From contig BSQZ01000009.1 in NCBI GenBank assembly GCA_033239005.1, forward strand, positions 1,373,752 through 1,437,751: a stretch of 64,000 nucleotides of DNA. Direction: 5' to 3'. Origin of the DNA: Lamellibrachia satsuma (taxonomy: Eukaryota; Annelida; Polychaeta; Sabellida; Siboglinidae). The translations under genes were made by a program, and so were the position numbers. Of this stretch, positions 62,257 through 64,000 are shown piece by piece (the first letter of the stretch is position 1; every line of letters starts with the position of its first letter). Below the pieces are notes generated by a model. That model had not been told where the DNA came from. It did not search any database and saw only the letters and a list, made by a program, of their open reading frames with translations.

Positions 62257-64000
62257 AAGTCAATTCCAATTCCGGAACTGGAATTGAGGGTCAGTTCCAA
62301 TTCCGGAATGGAATTGACCACATGCCTCAAGTATATTCATGACAATATCTTGTCTCTGTGTACTACAGCAACAGTCATGAACAGTATAATTGAATTGAAA
62401 CAAGCTTATGTCTGTGGGGCTTTTGTCCATGCACCATACTATCTAGCAGATGCTTTCAGTATAATACCTAATAATTATATATATACATATATACACATAT
62501 AGATATATATATATATATATATATATATATCATATATACGTGAGGGCATGAGGGCAGGTATGTGTGTGTGCGTGCAGCATTTATAAGATAAAGATGTCAC
62601 AAACATAGATCTGCATTTGGTCCAATAACAATATTCATGCATTATGTTATCTAAATCGAGTGTCAGATATAAAATAAGGAACCCCATAGAAAGTGAACCT
62701 ATGGGTCCATATTTTGTTATGGAATTTGGACCCCTTATAGAATTTTGACCTCCCTGGCCCATTGAAAACAGTGCAATGTTGATTAGATAATATAATGCAC
62801 ATTTGAGCTAAGATGCTACAATTTTGGTTACATGCGTTTGGTTATGTTACCAGTAGCATTCATCAAACTGACCAAACAGATTCATTAAAAACATTAAGAG
62901 ATCAGTGAAAGACCCACTGGTTGAATTAACATGGCTCCATAGGGAAAATGCTTTTCCCTGTGGTTGATTACTTTATACATTCTATATGACACTGGCACTC
63001 TTATATTCTAAAAATAATATATACAAGAGAAAGTTTCTCACATTGTGATTCACTTTTATTATGCAAAAGATGAATTTTGTAAAATTTTCAAGTCACCGTA
63101 TGTGTAATCTTTTCAGATGAAGGATTCACCATTGGTTCGTACAAGTACAGATATTATTTTTGAAGCATCCAGCACTACGGGTGATGCCGTCAATCTTTAC
63201 ATTACGGATGTCACCTTTAGTGCCATCACTGCTACTACTGCTGTGGCACCACATACAACTGATGCTGAAATGCAAATCGATCCGGTAATGATATTTCAAG
63301 TGCGACACTTCGCGAATACTGCTGTAGTCACGGATGACATTATTGCACCAATGAACTACTCCTATGTGAAGCTTCCATCAGATTCAGTGAGAACAAAGAC
63401 ATTGGTGCAGATGATGCACACTATGTGATAACAGCGACATAACCGAGGGTGACTCAAGCAGCTCCAACACCTATGAGAAAGAGAAGAAGTTTGTCATTCG
63501 TGAGAAAAACTTATGTCACTTTTCTGCACCTGCCACACACCAAACAGCCATAAACTGTGACACAGGTTGTACTCATGTCTGATCTATCAGCCAAGGTCTT
63601 TCGGATACTGGGGTGTCTGTCAGAGGAAAGGGTGCTGATTTCTACCCCTGGATAAGTGAAAGGTGAACTGAATATGTTAGGTGTATGTGTACTATCAGTC
63701 AGAATAAGTAGTGTATTGGTGTATATTTAGTGCCAGTAGTTTATTGGAACAGATGGTTGGTGTGCAAGTACTATCAGCCAGAACAAGTAGTGTATTGGTA
63801 CATATGATTGGTGTACATTTACTGTCAGTACAAGTAGTGTAGTTGGTAGAGAATGAGACGCTTGGTTTACATTTGCTGTCGGTAGGAACAAGTAGTAGAT
63901 TCAGTCAGAACAAGTAGTATATTGGATACACATGATTGGTGTACATTTACTGTCAGAAGACGTAGTGAAATGGTGCAAATTCCAGAATGAGATCATTGGT
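62257..64000. repeat. Tandem duplication, unit 2, running off the window
   Basis: Begins GTCAATTCCAATTCCGGAAC and follows unit 1 to the last base of the window. Differences seen are few, for example GCGCTACGG against GCACTACGG and CCCTAG against CCCTGG, plus the shorter (AT)n run. Confidence 0.93.
63117..63583 (+). pseudogene. Decayed coding segment in unit 2
   Basis: The copy of 60301-60767, with the same frames and the same stops; one Ala is Thr (FEASSTTGD). The shared breaks show that decay came before the duplication. Confidence 0.4.

Overview
This is eukaryotic DNA, most likely from an invertebrate animal. It has no operons, it is rich in microsatellites and minisatellites, and almost every recognisable coding segment belongs to a transposable element. 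The mix of Polinton/Maverick, a gypsy element with the Gmr1-type domain order, CR1-like and RTE-like LINEs, Tigger/pogo, Merlin, hAT, Harbinger, a tRNA-derived SINE and a long-armed foldback element suits a lophotrochozoan or an invertebrate deuterostome, but nothing here fixes the taxon. I found no convincing host gene.

Layout. 0-9.7 kb: a 28-bp minisatellite, two inverted copies of a hAT-like MITE, THAP-domain relics and a small foldback MITE. 9.66-12.43 kb: a whole Tigger/pogo element with TA duplications, whose decayed transposase is followed by a 39-bp repeat encoding a 13-residue coiled-coil unit. 12.68-14.04 kb: a non-autonomous hAT with an exact 8-bp target duplication. 14.72-17.34 kb: a Merlin (ISXO2-like) element with inverted arms of about 0.8-1 kb. 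19.7-24.5 kb: a SINE, two LINE fragments and the 3' half of a gypsy element ending in a 113-bp LTR. 25.7-30.3 kb: a 4.65-kb foldback element with arms of about 1.5 kb and a core of two satellite-like arrays. 31.1-37.85 kb: a minus-strand CR1-like LINE split by a plus-strand LINE whose 1047-codon EN-RT frame is intact, the only long intact gene in the window. 38.6-43.1 kb: a decayed gypsy element in the order gag-PR-INT-RT, with a Harbinger MITE inside it.

43.3-51.2 kb is the most notable region, a pile-up of Polinton (virus-like transposon) genes. A minus-strand fragment carries capsid and protease. A plus-strand block carries the PolB C-terminus, packaging ATPase, a small conserved ORF, the integrase C-terminus, a membrane protein, a penton-like protein, a small basic protein, the major capsid protein and a protease. 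All the large genes are broken by frameshifts, stops, a SINE, a palindromic duplication, a 1.2-kb unidentified insert and a (CCG)n expansion, so the block cannot act as a complete unit.

52.1-55.06 kb: an RTE-like LINE with one nonsense codon and an internal deletion. 56.7-57.7 kb: a probable TIR element. 57.97-59.2 kb: a CR1-like LINE 3' end. 59.4 kb to the end: a nearly identical tandem duplication with a 2.85-kb period, each copy carrying the same decayed coding segment. Gene limits inside broken elements are approximate, and families were assigned from protein motifs read by eye.
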